In this document: in pieces, positions 63,844-64,000 of the stretch
How the letters are laid out: every line of letters starts with the position of its first letter
Numbering within the stretch: the first letter of the stretch is position 1
Source of the DNA: Hippasteria phrygiana
Lineage: Eukaryota > Echinodermata > Asteroidea > Valvatida > Goniasteridae
DNA: 64,000 bases
Direction of reading: 5' to 3'
Assembly: GCA_037893225.1 (NCBI GenBank)
Contig: JAZGUH010000085.1
Coordinates: 930,001 to 994,000 of the forward strand
Notes under the pieces: model-generated
The model's database searches: none
What the model was told of the DNA's origin: nothing
What the model saw: only the letters and a program-made list of their open reading frames with translations
Made by a program: the position numbers and the translations under genes

Positions 63844-64000
63844 CTGACACCTTTGAAGACAAAACCATTCGAAAATCCAATGATAAAGAGATAATTTCAC
63901 AACAATGTTTTTTTTTTCTCCATTCTTTTAAAAGTATCATATAACATTGGCAGAGCTAAAATCAAATACTTAGACAGTGTTCATATTTTGTGTGATTCAA

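Overview
This is eukaryotic (animal) DNA. The window holds the 3' half of one large, split, minus-strand gene, which I identify as ZZEF1 (zinc finger ZZ-type and EF-hand domain containing 1). I assembled 38 consecutive coding exons by hand, from position 63843 down to a stop codon at 2951-2953. Every junction has a GT-AG boundary (one is GC-AG) and every exon phase matches the next. Joined, they encode about 1605 residues, roughly the C-terminal half of a protein that is about 2960 residues in human. The identification rests on the tandem ZZ zinc fingers (exons at 46.5-50.5 kb), a C-terminal CUB-like domain (9.7-11.3 kb) and many short motifs that agree with the vertebrate protein as I remember it, in the same order. 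The 5' half of the gene, with the EF-hand and DOC/APC10 domains, lies beyond position 64000. I see no second gene; nothing convincing is encoded on the plus strand.

Long introns, very many small inverted-repeat elements, tRNA-like SINEs and LINE scraps suggest a marine invertebrate. The close match to the vertebrate protein fits a deuterostome such as an echinoderm or hemichordate. I cannot fix the species.

Layout along the plus strand: 1-2950, 3' UTR and flank with SINE-like repeats; 2951-20300, exons w38 to w27 (C-terminal domain and stop); 21.4-26 kb, a 4.5 kb intron filled by a 1.8 kb tandem transposon array inside an older TTAA element; 26-36.4 kb, exons w25 to w20 with a 110-copy 15-bp minisatellite beside the w24 acceptor; 37-46.6 kb, exons w19 to w13; 48.5-50.5 kb, the ZZ1 exons; 51.6-63.9 kb, exons w10 to w1.

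The main discovery is at the first ZZ finger. It is encoded by two adjacent, homologous, phase-identical exons (50318-50459 and 50097-50241), 76 bp apart. Each has an intact set of cysteines and good splice sites. Splicing both in would shift the frame and reach a stop after ten codons, so they look like a mutually exclusive pair that would give two ZZEF1 isoforms with different ZZ1 readers. Other unusual points are: a 30-bp tandem repeat that copies the 5' splice site of exon w35 five times; a minisatellite that must hold the branch point of intron w23-w24; an inverted-repeat element whose end forms the 5' splice site of exon w20; and nested insertions that reveal the target sites of several element families (TTAA, TA).
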